Shown here one piece after another: positions 18,656 to 28,388 of a DNA stretch of 64,000 nucleotides. The notes under the pieces were generated by a model. That model was not told where the DNA came from and did not search any database. It was given only the letters and a program-made list of their open reading frames with translations. The DNA comes from Halomonas cupida. Its GTDB lineage: Bacteria > Pseudomonadota > Gammaproteobacteria > Pseudomonadales > Halomonadaceae. The DNA lies in assembly GCF_900142755.1 (NCBI RefSeq), contig NZ_FRCA01000004.1, positions 124,001 to 188,000 on the forward strand, in the 5' to 3' direction. A program made the translations under genes and the position numbers. The stretch's first letter is position 1; each line of letters starts with the position of its first letter.

Positions 18656-19153
18656 CTACGCCGCCATAAACTTCAACGCCACGCCGTTGTTGCACCAGCG
18701 CAGCCCCGTCGGCTGCGGGCCATCCTCGAAGACGTGGCCCTGGTGGCCGCCACAACGAGCGCAGTGATACTCGGTACGTGGAAACACCAGAAAATAGTCG
18801 GTCTTGGTCAGCAGGTGGCCCTCGACATGTTCGAAGAAGCTGGGCCAGCCGGTACCGGAGTCGTACTTCATGGCGCTGGTGAACAACAACAGGTCGCAAC
18901 CGGCGCAGTGGTACTCGCCTTCACCATATTCCTTGTCGAGCGGACTGGAACCCGCCCGCTCGGTCTCCTCTTCGCGCAGTACGGCATACTGCTGTTGTGT
19001 CAGGCGTTCACGCCACTCCGCCGCGCTCAACTCCAACGGTTCGATATCCGGCGAACGCGTCAGGTTCAGCTCGGGACGAGCAAGCACCATACCCGGCACT
19101 ACCGCAGCCACCCCTCCCAGACCGATCAAGCCAAGAAAACTACGTCGTTTCAT
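18656..19153 (-). CDS. msrB: Peptide-methionine (R)-S-oxide reductase, exported
   Basis: It reduces the R epimer of methionine sulfoxide in proteins. The MsrB domain (about residues 40-165) shows the zinc cysteines in YHCAGCDLL and YHCARCGGHQGHVF and the catalytic cysteine in LRWCNNGVALKF. Ahead of it is an export signal with a twin-arginine-like start, MKRRSFLGLIGLGGVAAVVP, so the enzyme probably works in the periplasm, perhaps after Tat export. E. coli MsrB is cytoplasmic and lacks this. ATG 19153 (165 residues) has GGGAG upstream. Confidence 0.9.
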   Translation of the reverse strand: MKRRSFLGLIGLGGVAAVVPGMVLARPELNLTRSPDIEPLELSAAEWRERLTQQQYAVLREEETERAGSSPLDKEYGEGEYHCAGCDLLLFTSAMKYDSGTGWPSFFEHVEGHLLTKTDYFLVFPRTEYHCARCGGHQGHVFEDGPQPTGLRWCNNGVALKFMAA

Positions 19154-19365
19154 GGTCACTCCCCACATCGGATGATTCCAGTATCAGGGATTTGGTCGCT
19201 TCTGCCAGAGAATCCTTACACACCATCCTTGCACGCCATCATGGGCGACCAGCAGCGACAAGCCACAGACTGCGGGAAGGATGTGCCGGAAGCTCCAATC
19301 TGGCGTTGAACTGCTCGCTGCCCGAGTGGAGCGTGCTTGTCGCTCGTGGCCTACCGCAGAATGCG

Positions 19366-19398
19366 AAAAACCCCGACCATCTCTCGATGGCCGGGGTT
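19366..19398 (-). terminator. pckA terminator
   Basis: AACCCCGACCAT (19369-19380) pairs with ATGGCCGGGGTT (19387-19398) around CTCTCG, with one mismatch. Read on the minus strand the stem is followed by a run of T. Confidence 0.9.
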
Positions 19399-19434
19399 GG
19401 CAAGCCAGGCCCGGCGAACCGGGCTCTGTCGATA

Positions 19435-20991
19435 TCAGCCCAGACGCGGGCCAGCCTCGACGATGGCTTCACTGACACCATCGAACTTGCGGAAGTTGTC
19501 GATGAACTGCCCTGCCAGCTCGTCGCGCTTGCGATTGTAGGCCTGCTGATCATCCCAGGTCTGGCGCGGGTCGAGCAGGCTGGAATCAACACCCGGTACC
19601 GCTACCGGTACCGCCAGGTTCAGCCCGTCGATATGGCGCGTCTCGACGTCACGCAGCACACCGGACTGAATGGCATGAATGATGGCGCGAGTGGTCGGAA
19701 TGGAGAAGCGTGAACCGCCCTCACCGTAGGAGCCACCGGTCCAGCCGGTGTTGACCAGATACACCTGAGCATCCTTCTCGGCGACACGCTTGATCAACAG
19801 GTCGGCGTACTCACGAGCAGGACGCGGGAAGAATGGAGCGCCGAAGCAGGTCGAGAAGGTTGCCTCGAGACCACTGGAAGAACCCATCTCGGTTGAACCG
19901 ACCTTGGCGGTGTAACCGGACAGGAAGTGATAGGCCGCTGCTTCACGGGACAGTACGGACACCGGCGGCAGAACACCGCTCATGTCGCAGGTCAGGAAGA
20001 CAATGGCATTGGGCTCGCCGGCACGGTTTTCCGGTACACGCTTGGCGACGTGCTCCAGCGGGTAGGCAGCGCGGGAGTTCTGGGTCAGGCTGCCGTCGGC
20101 GTAATTCGGCTCACGACGGTCGTCGAGCACCACATTCTCGAGCACGGTACCGAACCTGATGGCATTCCAGATAACCGGCTCGTTCTTCTCGGACAGGTCG
20201 ATGCACTTGGCGTAGCAGCCACCCTCGATGTTGAACACCGTGCCCACGCCCCAGCCATGCTCGTCGTCACCGATCAGATAACGGCTCGGATCAGCGGAGA
20301 GCGTGGTCTTGCCGGTACCGGACAAGCCGAAGAACAGCGTCGTTTCTCCGTCTTCACCGACGTTGGCGCTGCAATGCATGGGCAGTACATCGGAATCCGG
20401 CAGCAGGAAGTTCTGCACCGAGAACATCGCCTTCTTCATCTCGCCGGCATAACGCATGCCTGCGATCAATACCCGACGCGCGGCGAAATTGATGATCACG
20501 CAGCCATCGGAATTGGTGCCGTCACGCTCGGGATCACAGGCAAAGAACGGCGCATTGAGGATGGCCCACTGATCCTTGCCTGCAGCGTTGTAGCTCTCGG
20601 GACGCACGAACATGGTGCGACCAAAAAGGTTGTGCCATGCCGTCTCGGTGGTGACACGCACCGGCAGATAGTGTGCCGGATCACTGCCGACATGCAGCTC
20701 GGAGACATAGCGCTCACGGCTACCGAGATATTCCTCGACCCGGGTCCACAGAGCGTCGAAGCGTGCCGCATCGAAAGGACGGTTAACCGCGCCCCATTCA
20801 ATGCTGCTGCTGGTGGAAGCCTCGTCGACGATGAAACGGTCCTTCGGCGAACGGCCAGTACGAGCACCGGTATTCACTACCAGGGCACCATTGGCGGCAA
20901 GCCGCCCTTCACCGTTGGCCACAGCGCGCTCGATGAGCTCTGCCGTACTGAGATTGGTATGAACGGACGGCGCTTGTTGGGTCGTGGTCAT
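19435..20991 (-). CDS. pckA: Phosphoenolpyruvate carboxykinase (ATP)
   Basis: It converts oxaloacetate and ATP to PEP, ADP and CO2, the entry to gluconeogenesis. Family motifs are [16 protein letters not shown], the kinase-1a P-loop [13 protein letters not shown], the metal-binding [10 protein letters not shown] and the substrate region [10 protein letters not shown]. The start ATG 20991 (518 residues) has CAGGAAA upstream; the frame stays open 195 bases further but that part looks non-coding. A HexR-like palindrome lies 300 bases upstream and a terminator follows the gene. The position beside hslO-hslR-yrfG matches E. coli. Confidence 0.97.
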   Translation of the reverse strand: MTTTQQAPSVHTNLSTAELIERAVANGEGRLAANGALVVNTGARTGRSPKDRFIVDEASTSSSIEWGAVNRPFDAARFDALWTRVEEYLGSRERYVSELHVGSDPAHYLPVRVTTETAWHNLFGRTMFVRPESYNAAGKDQWAILNAPFFACDPERDGTNSDGCVIINFAARRVLIAGMRYAGEMKKAMFSVQNFLLPDSDVLPMHCSANVGEDGETTLFFGLSGTGKTTLSADPSRYLIGDDEHGWGVGTVFNIEGGCYAKCIDLSEKNEPVIWNAIRFGTVLENVVLDDRREPNYADGSLTQNSRAAYPLEHVAKRVPENRAGEPNAIVFLTCDMSGVLPPVSVLSREAAAYHFLSGYTAKVGSTEMGSSSGLEATFSTCFGAPFFPRPAREYADLLIKRVAEKDAQVYLVNTGWTGGSYGEGGSRFSIPTTRAIIHAIQSGVLRDVETRHIDGLNLAVPVAVPGVDSSLLDPRQTWDDQQAYNRKRDELAGQFIDNFRKFDGVSEAIVEAGPRLG

Positions 20992-21293
20992 GTCATTTCC
21001 TGGGCCAGATGGCCACTCTCTCTCGTTTGCCGGGCGTATCCGGGCATGCTGAACTTGATCATTCACGGACAACGAACGGAGGGTCATTGTTCCACCGCCG
21101 CCATCCACCTCAGCACCACCTTCAACGCGTGGTATCCCTCCCGGCCGCCAACGCGGTTTCACCGTCTTGTGATTCAGCCACGCCACAACATGAATGCATG
21201 TGTGGCTGCAGCAACGACAACCGGGGATGCAGAATCGCGGGGATTATGGCAAAAAAGTTTCGCGCTGGAAACGCTCACGTTTGCCGACGTTCG

Positions 21294-21308
21294 TGTAGTT
21301 TTACTACT
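21294..21308. promoter_or_regulatory. HexR-like operator upstream of pckA
   Basis: TGTAGTTTTACTACT contains the perfect inverted repeat GTAGT-TTT-ACTAC and matches the published HexR-type palindrome (TGTARTNNNAYTACA form) at all but the last base. HexR controls central carbon genes, including pckA, in several gammaproteobacteria. The site lies in the 425-base gap 20992-21416, where I see no gene. The sequence between the site and the pckA start shows no other clear signal. Confidence 0.55.
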
Positions 21309-21416
21309 ACATTCAGCCAGAATCGCTGGTTTTATGTTGCCTGACTACAGAAGGGGTGCAACAGCACCGAACAGCGCACGGCGACCAACCGCTCGCTGCC
21401 CGGCATCTGGCACGAA

Positions 21417-22292
21417 TCAGTGCACTGTCGGCGCTTCTCCGTCGGGGTCCTCGATCAATCCTTCCACCTCCGCGGCAGAGAACTGGTAACGCGTATGACA
21501 GAAGTGACATTGCGTTTCGATACCGCCTTGATCCGCGACAATGTCACGTAATTCGTCAGCGCCCAGCGAAACGATGGCCCCGGCAATGCGCGAACGGGAA
21601 CAGGTACAACCGAAACGCAACGCCTTGGGGTCAAAAACGCGCACTGTTTCCTCATGAAACAGACGGGTCAGCAACGTGGCGGAGTCAAGCTCGACCAGTT
21701 CGCTGCTGGAAATAGTGGCCGCCAGTTGGGTGGCACGATCCCAGGCATCATCATCCTGGTTGAGCGACTCATCCGGCAGGCGCTGCAACAGCATACCGGC
21801 AGCATGCTGGCCATCAGCAGCCAACCAAAGGCGTGTCGGCAATTGCTCGGACTGGGAGAAATAGGCCTCCAGGCACGTAGCCAGAGAATCATGCTCGATG
21901 GCCACCACGCCCTGATAGCGACGCCCTTCTCGCGGGTCCAGCGTGATCACGATCTGGCCATCCCCCACCAGGCTACGGAAATCCGCCGCCTCTGACGGCA
22001 AGGCGGCATCCTCCGACAACCGAGCGATGGCACGCAGTTCACCACCGGGGTTGGATTCCGCCATCAGCAAGCTGACCACGGCACTGCCACGCACTTCGAG
22101 ACTCAGTGTACCGTCCAGCTTGACGGTATCGGTCAGCAACGCCACTGCAGCCAGCAACTCTCCGAGCTGATTGTTGATGGCAGGCGGATACTCGTGACGC
22201 TCGAGGACTTCCGCATAGGCTCGCTCGAGGCGTGTTACTTCACCGCGAACATTGGTGGATTCGATAAGAAAGCGCTGTATCTGGTCGGTCAT
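21417..22292 (-). CDS. hslO: Redox-regulated chaperone Hsp33
   Basis: Hsp33 is a holdase activated when its zinc cysteines are oxidised. The C-terminal redox switch is present as [10 protein letters not shown] and, about 30 residues later, [10 protein letters not shown] (CxC and CxxC). The N-terminal substrate-binding domain includes [20 protein letters not shown]. The 291-residue length is typical. It keeps the E. coli order nudE, yrfG, hslR, hslO, pckA, but repeat-rich gaps separate it from hslR and pckA, so it probably has its own transcript. Confidence 0.96.
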   Translation of the reverse strand: MTDQIQRFLIESTNVRGEVTRLERAYAEVLERHEYPPAINNQLGELLAAVALLTDTVKLDGTLSLEVRGSAVVSLLMAESNPGGELRAIARLSEDAALPSEAADFRSLVGDGQIVITLDPREGRRYQGVVAIEHDSLATCLEAYFSQSEQLPTRLWLAADGQHAAGMLLQRLPDESLNQDDDAWDRATQLAATISSSELVELDSATLLTRLFHEETVRVFDPKALRFGCTCSRSRIAGAIVSLGADELRDIVADQGGIETQCHFCHTRYQFSAAEVEGLIEDPDGEAPTVH

Positions 22293-22338
22293 GGAAACTC
22301 ACAATTGCAGGGATTCAAGGGGGCCAGCTATAGGCACT

Positions 22339-22566
22339 GAGCTTCGAGTCGTAAGCTGTAAGCCACGGGCGTCGAGCTGCGAGCCACGAGCTGCCCAAAG
22401 CCGCCCCGTAGGTCATAGACAAATCCAGCTTCGAGAAGCGGGCTTCAAGCCACGAGCGGATCGAGTGCCAAACCGGCCATTCCGTGCCTTTCCCGAAGTT
22501 CGGGGTTCAAGCTCGAGCGAAGCGTGCTCGTAGCTCGTAGCTCGAGCATAGCGTGCTCGCTGCTCA
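22339..22566. repeat. Heptamer-repeat intergenic element (C) between hslO and hslR
   Basis: The left part has heptamers such as GTAAGCTGTAAGCC followed by a 52-base module (22371-22422). That module is nearly identical to 24399-24449 in element D, starting GTCGAGCTGCGAGCCACGAG. The middle has short hairpins (CCCGAAGTTCGGG). The right end has GCTCGTAGCTCGTAGCTCG and runs into the hslR stop codon. Confidence 0.7.
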
Positions 22567-22956
22567 ACTCTCGCCGCCCTGCTCACGCTGAAAACGTTTG
22601 ATATCACGGCGCGCACGCTTGTCCGGACGCTTGAGAGGGTGCTGGAAGACCTCACGGGCCTGGCGTCGGCTTTCCGATTCACGCTCTCGGCGCTGGCGAC
22701 TCTGCTCGGTTTCACGGTAGAGCGCCTGAGCTTCCGGTGCGCCACGCCGCTTTTCGCTGATATCGAGGATCTCGACCTCCAGCGTATCCCAGCCCTGGGG
22801 TACGCGTACGATCATACCGGTGCTTACCGCCTTGCTGGTCTTGGCCCTGGTGCCATCAACCTCGACCTTGCCGCCGTCGATGGCCTTCTTGGCTAGAGCA
22901 CGGGTCTTGAAGAAGCGAGCCGCCCACAGCCACTTGTCGAGACGAACATTATCCAT
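22564..22956 (-). CDS. hslR: Heat-shock protein 15, S4-domain ribosome rescue factor
   Basis: Hsp15 binds 50S subunits that still carry nascent chain-tRNA and helps recycle them. The N-terminal S4 domain is clear: VRLDKWLWAARFFKTRALAK, then IDGGKVEVDG, then VSTGMIVRVPQG. The C-terminal third is a basic Arg-rich helix, as in the family, and the 130 residues match E. coli (133). It overlaps the end of yrfG by eight bases, so the two are one operon. Confidence 0.95.
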   Translation of the reverse strand: MDNVRLDKWLWAARFFKTRALAKKAIDGGKVEVDGTRAKTSKAVSTGMIVRVPQGWDTLEVEILDISEKRRGAPEAQALYRETEQSRQRRERESESRRQAREVFQHPLKRPDKRARRDIKRFQREQGGES

Positions 22957-23617
22957 GACGCGTCTCCTCGGGAGGCAGAATATCGGCGAAGCGATCCAGG
23001 GCGGTGAAATCGATCAGCTCACGCTCCGGGCGCTGGCTGTCGGGCTGACGGATACCCAGCAGATGGCGGATGCCGAACTGTCTGGCGCTTTCCAGCACAT
23101 GGGGGTTGTCATCAATGAACAACGTCCGCTCGGGGTCAAAGGGTTCGATCTGCTGCAGGGCATGCCAGAAGGCCTGCTCCTCCTTGGGCTCACCAACATC
23201 CGCCGAGGACACGATGGCATCAAGGTAATCATCCAGTCCGGTGAGCGGCAGTTTCAGATCCAGACTGGCTCGGTCCGCATTGGTGGCCAACACCACCCGC
23301 GGATGCGCCTTGCGCAGCCAGTTCAGGAAGTCGAGAGCATCGCCGCGCAGGCCAATCAAGTGCTGAACTTCGCGCTTGAGTGCGACGATATCGACGTTCA
23401 ACTCAAGGCTCCAGTACTTGAGACTGTACCAATTGAGTGTGCCCTGCTCACCGATGATTCGCTCACGCAACGCCAGACGCTCTGCCTCGCCCAGCTGATG
23501 CAACTCGACATAGCGGCGCGGCAGGTGCTCGAGCCAGAAGTGGCTATCGAAATGCAGATCGAGAAGAGTCCCGTCCATATCCAGTAGAACGGTATCAATG
23601 GCGCGCCAATCGATCAT
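22949..23617 (-). CDS. yrfG: HAD nucleotidase of the YrfG (GMP/IMP nucleotidase) family
   Basis: E. coli YrfG dephosphorylates purine nucleoside monophosphates. The product has HAD motifs TVLLDMDGTLLDL, LATNAD, and LFIDDNPHVLESA, and the helical cap between them. From ATG 23617 (GGGGGA upstream) it is 222 residues, the usual size. It is followed directly by hslR, as in E. coli, and is divergent from nudE; the intervening yrfF/igaA gene of E. coli is absent here. Confidence 0.92.
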   Translation of the reverse strand: MIDWRAIDTVLLDMDGTLLDLHFDSHFWLEHLPRRYVELHQLGEAERLALRERIIGEQGTLNWYSLKYWSLELNVDIVALKREVQHLIGLRGDALDFLNWLRKAHPRVVLATNADRASLDLKLPLTGLDDYLDAIVSSADVGEPKEEQAFWHALQQIEPFDPERTLFIDDNPHVLESARQFGIRHLLGIRQPDSQRPERELIDFTALDRFADILPPEETRHG

Positions 23618-23822
23618 CGAGTCCCCCAGGTCAACGAATACTTCACTGCGACAGAAGGAGCCACCCAACCCGGCATCTGCTCTCGCCAGGCCCGGCGCCG
23701 AAAATCCCACAGCCGTGAAGACAGAACATGATAGTTTAACTGATACTCAGAGCATGCCGCGAGCCCGGCACTGCTCTAGTAATAAACATCCAGTAGTAAA
23801 CATCCGAATATCTGGAGCCCGC

Positions 23823-24389
23823 ATGAGCCGTTCCCCTGACCACAATCCTCATATCCTTGCGCGCCGGACAGTCGCAAGAAGCCGCCTGTTCAATATCGAG
23901 GAGATCGATCTACGCTTTTCCAATGGCGCGGAACGCACCTTTGAGCGATTGGGTGGCAACGGCAAGGGGATCGGTGCAGTGATGATCGTGGCCATGCCTG
24001 ACCCGGACCATGTGCTGCTGATTCGTGAGTATGCCGCCGGGTACGAGGATTACACCCTGACGCTACCCAAGGGCCTGATCGACGAAGGCGAGGATGTGGT
24101 GTCCGCTGCCGATCGAGAACTGAAGGAAGAATGCGGATTCGGTGCACGGCGTATCGAGCCGCTGGTGGAACTGTCCCTGTCCCCCAACTACATGCGCCAG
24201 AAGATTCAGGTCATGCTGGCCCGCGATCTCTACGAGGAGCGCCTGCCAGGCGACGAGCCCGAACAACTGGAAGTCGAAACCCATCGCCTGGACTCCATCC
24301 CCGCACTGCTGGCCCGCGAGGATTTCCATGAGGGACGCGCCGTCGCCGCCCTCTATATCGCCCGCGACAAGGTGATGAATGAGATGTGA
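23823..24389 (+). CDS. nudE: ADP compounds hydrolase (Nudix)
   Basis: NudE hydrolyses ADP-ribose, NADH and diadenosine polyphosphates. The Nudix box reads GLIDEGEDVVSAADRELKEE followed by CGFG. Other family parts are MIVAMPDPDHVLLIREYAAG and LSLSPNYMRQKIQVMLARDL. The ATG at 23823 follows a GGAG site and gives 188 residues, matching E. coli NudE (186). It runs towards the ydgJ-like gene, and a structured repeat fills the 208 bases between them. Confidence 0.94.
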   Translation: MSRSPDHNPHILARRTVARSRLFNIEEIDLRFSNGAERTFERLGGNGKGIGAVMIVAMPDPDHVLLIREYAAGYEDYTLTLPKGLIDEGEDVVSAADRELKEECGFGARRIEPLVELSLSPNYMRQKIQVMLARDLYEERLPGDEPEQLEVETHRLDSIPALLAREDFHEGRAVAALYIARDKVMNEM

Positions 24390-24595
24390 GCCGCGAGTGT
24401 CGAGCTGCGAGCCACGAGCTGTCCAGTGCCGCCCCAGGATCACAGACAAGAGCCGAGGGACACAGTTACCTGCAACCCACATTCATGTGGGTTGAGGGAC
24501 TTTTCGTCGGGAAAGAACATAGCCAGCTTGAAACTTACAGCTTATAGCTCGCCCAGCTCGTGGCTCGTGGCTCGTGGCTCGTGGCTCGTAGCTCA
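24390..24595. repeat. Structured intergenic repeat (copy D) between nudE and the ydgJ-like gene
   Basis: It starts at the nudE stop with a module shared with element C (24399-24449). Then comes a hairpin CAACCCACAT (24473-24482) with ATGTGGGTTG (24485-24494), and a second, CTTTTC (24500-24505) with GGAAAG (24510-24515) around GTCG. The end is GCTCGTG repeated three to four times, reaching the ydgJ-like stop codon. The second stem differs in sequence from copies A and E yet still pairs. Confidence 0.85.
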
Positions 24596-24597
24596 AC

Positions 24598-25686
24598 TTA
24601 CCGCATCACCCGCCGCAGGTTGTTGCCACCTTCCTTGATCCGCACCCAACGCCCCTGACGGTAGCTGTCACGGCCGGCTTCCAGCAGCGTCATGATCTCG
24701 ACGCCGTCTTCTCCGGTGACAGCAGGCTGGCCCCCCTTGAGCAGCAGAGCTTCTCGAATGGATTCGTAGTAGGCAAGGTAGTTGCCCGGAATCGACGGAT
24801 ACTCCTCGACCAGCAACTCCGGCTGTTCCGACGTGCCATGATTGAGCGTCAAATGGCCTGGGTACGGGTCCTCACCCCAGTTCTCGCTGGGCATCAAGCC
24901 TTCCTTGAGCATCGCTTCCTGGGGATCCAGGCCATAGGTCGAGTAACTGCCTTGGGTACCATGGATCAGAAAGCGCGGGCTGGGCTCGGCGACCAGCGTC
25001 GAGGCCTGCAGTGTCACCCGCAGTCCGTCGTAGTCCAGCATGGCGACGAAATCATCATCGACCTCGGAGCCCTCACGGGCCGTTGCCTGCTCGAGCATGA
25101 TCGCACGCGGCATGCCGAACAATTCACGCGCCTGATCAAGCAGGTGCGGGCCGAGGTCATACCAGATACCACCACCGGGCTTGTTGCGATCACGCCAACG
25201 ATCGGTGACCAGCGGGCGATAGCGGTCGAAACGCGAGGTGAAGGACACCACCCGCCCCAGATGGCCTTCATCGAGCAGTTTACGCACGGTGAGGAAGTCG
25301 CTGTCCCAGCGGCGATTCTGGAACACGCTGAGCATCAGGTTGGAACGGTCAGCCTGGGCACGCAGAGTACGGGCCTCGGACAGTGCCACCGTGATCGGCT
25401 TGTCGATCACCACATGCTTGCCTGCCGCCAGCGCAGCCTTGGCCATGGGGAAGTGCAACTCATTGGGAGTGGCAATCACGACCAGATCAATGAGTCGTTC
25501 ATTGAGCAGGTCATTGAGGTTCTCGACCACTTCCACATCAGGCCAGTCGGCCTTTACCCTGGCGGGGTTGGAACTGACTACGGCCATCAGCTCCAGCCCT
25601 GTTGCCGCCTTGATCAGGGGAGCATGGAATGTCTTGGCGGCCATCCCGTAGCCTACCAGGCCCACGTTCAGGGTCTGTGTCTTCAT
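24598..25686 (-). CDS. Gfo/Idh/MocA-family oxidoreductase (YdgJ-like)
   Basis: The 362-residue product has an N-terminal Rossmann fold (VGLVGYGMAAKTFHAPLI), the cofactor and substrate motif VVIDKPITV (Asp in place of the Glu of the usual EKP), and the catalytic-region histidine in GGGIWYDLGPHLLDQA. The sequence resembles E. coli YdgJ and scyllo-inositol dehydrogenases, which oxidise or reduce sugars and inositols with NAD(P). The substrate is not evident. It lies alone between ilvD and nudE. Confidence 0.88.
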   Translation of the reverse strand: MKTQTLNVGLVGYGMAAKTFHAPLIKAATGLELMAVVSSNPARVKADWPDVEVVENLNDLLNERLIDLVVIATPNELHFPMAKAALAAGKHVVIDKPITVALSEARTLRAQADRSNLMLSVFQNRRWDSDFLTVRKLLDEGHLGRVVSFTSRFDRYRPLVTDRWRDRNKPGGGIWYDLGPHLLDQARELFGMPRAIMLEQATAREGSEVDDDFVAMLDYDGLRVTLQASTLVAEPSPRFLIHGTQGSYSTYGLDPQEAMLKEGLMPSENWGEDPYPGHLTLNHGTSEQPELLVEEYPSIPGNYLAYYESIREALLLKGGQPAVTGEDGVEIMTLLEAGRDSYRQGRWVRIKEGGNNLRRVMR

Positions 25687-25720
25687 AAAGGATCCATCTA
25701 CCTTCTCTTTTATAACAATA

Positions 25721-25751
25721 ACCCCGAGTCAGCAGGACGCCAACTCGGGGT
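25721..25751 (-). terminator. Terminator downstream of ilvD
   Basis: ACCCCGAGT (25721-25729) pairs with ACTCGGGGT (25743-25751). On the minus strand the stem is followed by TATTGTTATAAAA. It lies between ilvD and the ydgJ-like gene on the same strand. Confidence 0.85.
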
Positions 25752-25777
25752 CACCTAAGGTATCCAGGATGCCTTGA

Positions 25778-27622
25778 TCAGTCGAGTTTCTCGAGATCGC
25801 GTACAGCGCCCTTGTCGGCGGAAGTCGCCAACAGCGCGTAGGCCTTCAGCGCCGCCGACACCTTGCGGTCTCGCTGGATGCTGGGCTTCCAGGCATCAGC
25901 GCCACGCGCTTCCTGAGAGTCGCGACGTGCCGACAGTTCTGCTTCATCCAACAGCACATTGATGGTCCGGTTGGGGATATCGATGCGGATGATATCGCCA
26001 TTTTCGACCAGTCCGATGGCGCCCCCGGCTGCCGCTTCCGGCGAGGCATGGCCAATCGACAGCCCCGAAGTCCCTCCCGAGAAGCGCCCATCGGTCAGCA
26101 GTGCACAGGCCTTGCCCAACCCCTTCGACTTCAGATACGAGGTCGGGTACAGCATTTCCTGCATACCGGGCCCACCACGCGGCCCTTCGTAGCGGATTAC
26201 CACCACGTCGCCTTCCTTCACCTTGCCACCGAGAATGTTCTCGACCGCCTGATCCTGGGACTCGACCACATGCGCCGGCCCCTCGAATACCAGAATGCTC
26301 TCGTCGACACCGGCGCTCTTCACCACACAGCCATCTTCGGCGATGTTGCCGGTCAGCACTGCGAGGCCACCTTCACGGGAGAAGGCATGCTCATAGTCAC
26401 GGATACAACCGGTAGCGCGGTCACCATCGAGGCTCGGCCAACGGGCACTCTGGGAAAAGGCTACCTGAGTCGGCACACCGCCAGGCCCGGCCCTGTAGAA
26501 GCTGACCACTTCCGGACTGGGATTGCGCATGATGTCCCACTCGTCCAGCGCTTCCTTGAGGGTGTCCCCATAGACCGTAGGCACACTGGTATTGAGCACT
26601 CCGGCACGATCCAACTCACCGAGGATGGCCATGATGCCACCGGCGCGGTGTACGTCCTCGATGTGGTACTTCTGGGTGTTGGGCGCCACCTTGCACAGCT
26701 GCGGCACCTCGCGGCTGAGGCGATCGATATCCTGCATGGTGAAATCGATCTCCGCCTCCTGCGCTGCCGCCAGCAGGTGCAGAATGGTGTTGGTCGAGCC
26801 ACCCATGGCGATATCGAGGGTCATGGCGTTGCGGAACGCCGCCTTCGAGCCGATAGCGCGTGGCAGAAGGTGCGCTTCATCACCTTCATAGTAGCGTTTG
26901 GCCAGCTCGACAATGCGTTCACCGGCGTTCTCGAACAGGCGCCGACGATCCGAGTGGGTTGCTACTACGGTACCGTTGCCCGGCAACGCCAGGCCCAGCG
27001 CCTCGGTCAGGCAGTTCATCGAGTTGGCGGTGAACATACCGGAGCAGCTACCGCAAGTCGGGCAGGCACTTCGCTCAACCTCGTTGAGCAGCTCCTCGTC
27101 GACGCTGTCGTCCGCTGCCATGACCATGGCATCGACCAGGTCGAGGCCGTGATCGAGCAGCTTGGTCTTGCCGGCCTCCATGGGGCCACCGGAGACGAAT
27201 ATCACCGGAACATTGAGGCGCATGGCGGCCATCAGCATTCCGGGAGTGATCTTGTCGCAGTTGGAGATACACACCAGCGCATCCGCGCAATGGGCATTGA
27301 CCATGTATTCGACGCTATCGGCAATCAGGTCACGGCTGGGCAGCGAATAGAGCATGCCGTCGTGACCCATGGCGATACCATCATCCACGGCAATGGTATT
27401 GAATTCCTTGGCCACTCCCCCGGCCTTCTCGATCTCGCGAGCCACCAGTTGGCCCATATCCTTGAGGTGCACATGGCCAGGGACGAACTGGGTAAAGGAG
27501 TTCGCCACGGCGATGATCGGCTTGTGGAAGTCGTCATCCTTCATACCAGTGGCGCGCCAGAGGGCGCGGGCACCAGCCATGTTGCGACCTGCGGTCGTTG
27601 TTCGGGAGCGATACTCAGGCAT
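25778..27622 (-). CDS. ilvD: Dihydroxy-acid dehydratase
   Basis: This Fe-S enzyme dehydrates dihydroxy acids to the 2-keto acid precursors of valine, leucine and isoleucine. Cluster cysteines are in [11 protein letters not shown] and [32 protein letters not shown] and [15 protein letters not shown] are further signatures, and 614 residues is the standard size. The ATG has GAGGAAA upstream. It stands alone rather than with other ilv genes, and a terminator follows. Confidence 0.97.
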   Translation of the reverse strand: MPEYRSRTTTAGRNMAGARALWRATGMKDDDFHKPIIAVANSFTQFVPGHVHLKDMGQLVAREIEKAGGVAKEFNTIAVDDGIAMGHDGMLYSLPSRDLIADSVEYMVNAHCADALVCISNCDKITPGMLMAAMRLNVPVIFVSGGPMEAGKTKLLDHGLDLVDAMVMAADDSVDEELLNEVERSACPTCGSCSGMFTANSMNCLTEALGLALPGNGTVVATHSDRRRLFENAGERIVELAKRYYEGDEAHLLPRAIGSKAAFRNAMTLDIAMGGSTNTILHLLAAAQEAEIDFTMQDIDRLSREVPQLCKVAPNTQKYHIEDVHRAGGIMAILGELDRAGVLNTSVPTVYGDTLKEALDEWDIMRNPSPEVVSFYRAGPGGVPTQVAFSQSARWPSLDGDRATGCIRDYEHAFSREGGLAVLTGNIAEDGCVVKSAGVDESILVFEGPAHVVESQDQAVENILGGKVKEGDVVVIRYEGPRGGPGMQEMLYPTSYLKSKGLGKACALLTDGRFSGGTSGLSIGHASPEAAAGGAIGLVENGDIIRIDIPNRTINVLLDEAELSARRDSQEARGADAWKPSIQRDRKVSAALKAYALLATSADKGAVRDLEKLD

Positions 27623-27731
27623 GGGGTTTCCTCATCATTCTGTGTCCACCCATGATGCTCCGTGATGGGAGCCCCGGGTGGTGTCGCGTGTCCAGACTAT
27701 CGATTCTGTCATGCAGGCGCGTGGCTGGCTA

Positions 27732-28388
27732 CTACTGCACACTCGATAGCAAACGCCCGTTAACCAACCGCAGACGACGATCGGCCAGCGCCTCGACATC
27801 CTCGACATCGTGGCTGACCAGCAGTACGGCTACCTCGCGGCGCTTGAGGCTCTCCACCTGGGTCCAGAGTGTCTCGCGATTGGCTCGGTCGAGGCCGGTG
27901 AAGGGTTCATCCAACAGCAGCAACGGCGTGTCACGCAGCAGCGCACGGACCAGCGCCACTCGCTGGCGCTGCCCACCGGACAGTTCGCCAGGCAAGCGTT
28001 CGGTCATCTCCGCCATGCCCACCTGCTCAAGCCCTTCGGCAATACGGCGGCGGTGCTCCGCCGTCAGGCGCAGATCCGCCGCCATGCCGAGGCCAATATT
28101 GGCCCACACCGGCAAGTGATCGAACAGGTTGTGATCCTGAAACACCGTGGTCACGCCACGCTGCCAGGGTTTCAGGCGCGTGATGTCCTCTCCCTTCCAG
28201 CTCAACTGTCCGGTGGCTGGTGTCAGGAATCCAGCAATCAAGTTGAGTAACGTGCTCTTGCCGGCACCCGAGGGCCCGTCCACCGCCAGACATTCGCCGG
28301 GCGCCAGTTGCATGTCGAAACAGAAGTCCAGCGTCTGGCCGGGTTCGGCCCGTGAATAGTGAAAACTCAAGGCGTCGGCGATCAACAT
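27732..28388 (-). CDS. thiQ: Thiamine ABC transporter, ATP-binding protein
   Basis: It powers thiamine and thiamine pyrophosphate import. Walker A is GPSGAGKSTLL, the signature LSGGQRQRVALVRALL, Walker B LLLLDEPFTGLD and the switch histidine VLLVSHD. The compact 218 residues and the order thiB-thiP-thiQ identify it among ABC ATPases. Its ATG overlaps the thiP stop (TGATG). Confidence 0.94.
   Translation of the reverse strand: MLIADALSFHYSRAEPGQTLDFCFDMQLAPGECLAVDGPSGAGKSTLLNLIAGFLTPATGQLSWKGEDITRLKPWQRGVTTVFQDHNLFDHLPVWANIGLGMAADLRLTAEHRRRIAEGLEQVGMAEMTERLPGELSGGQRQRVALVRALLRDTPLLLLDEPFTGLDRANRETLWTQVESLKRREVAVLLVSHDVEDVEALADRRLRLVNGRLLSSVQ

Noticed and set aside
13045..20991. Many further TATAAT-like and TTGACA-like matches
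   Set aside because: Without transcript data they could not be told apart from chance; only the best-spaced mdh pair was kept.
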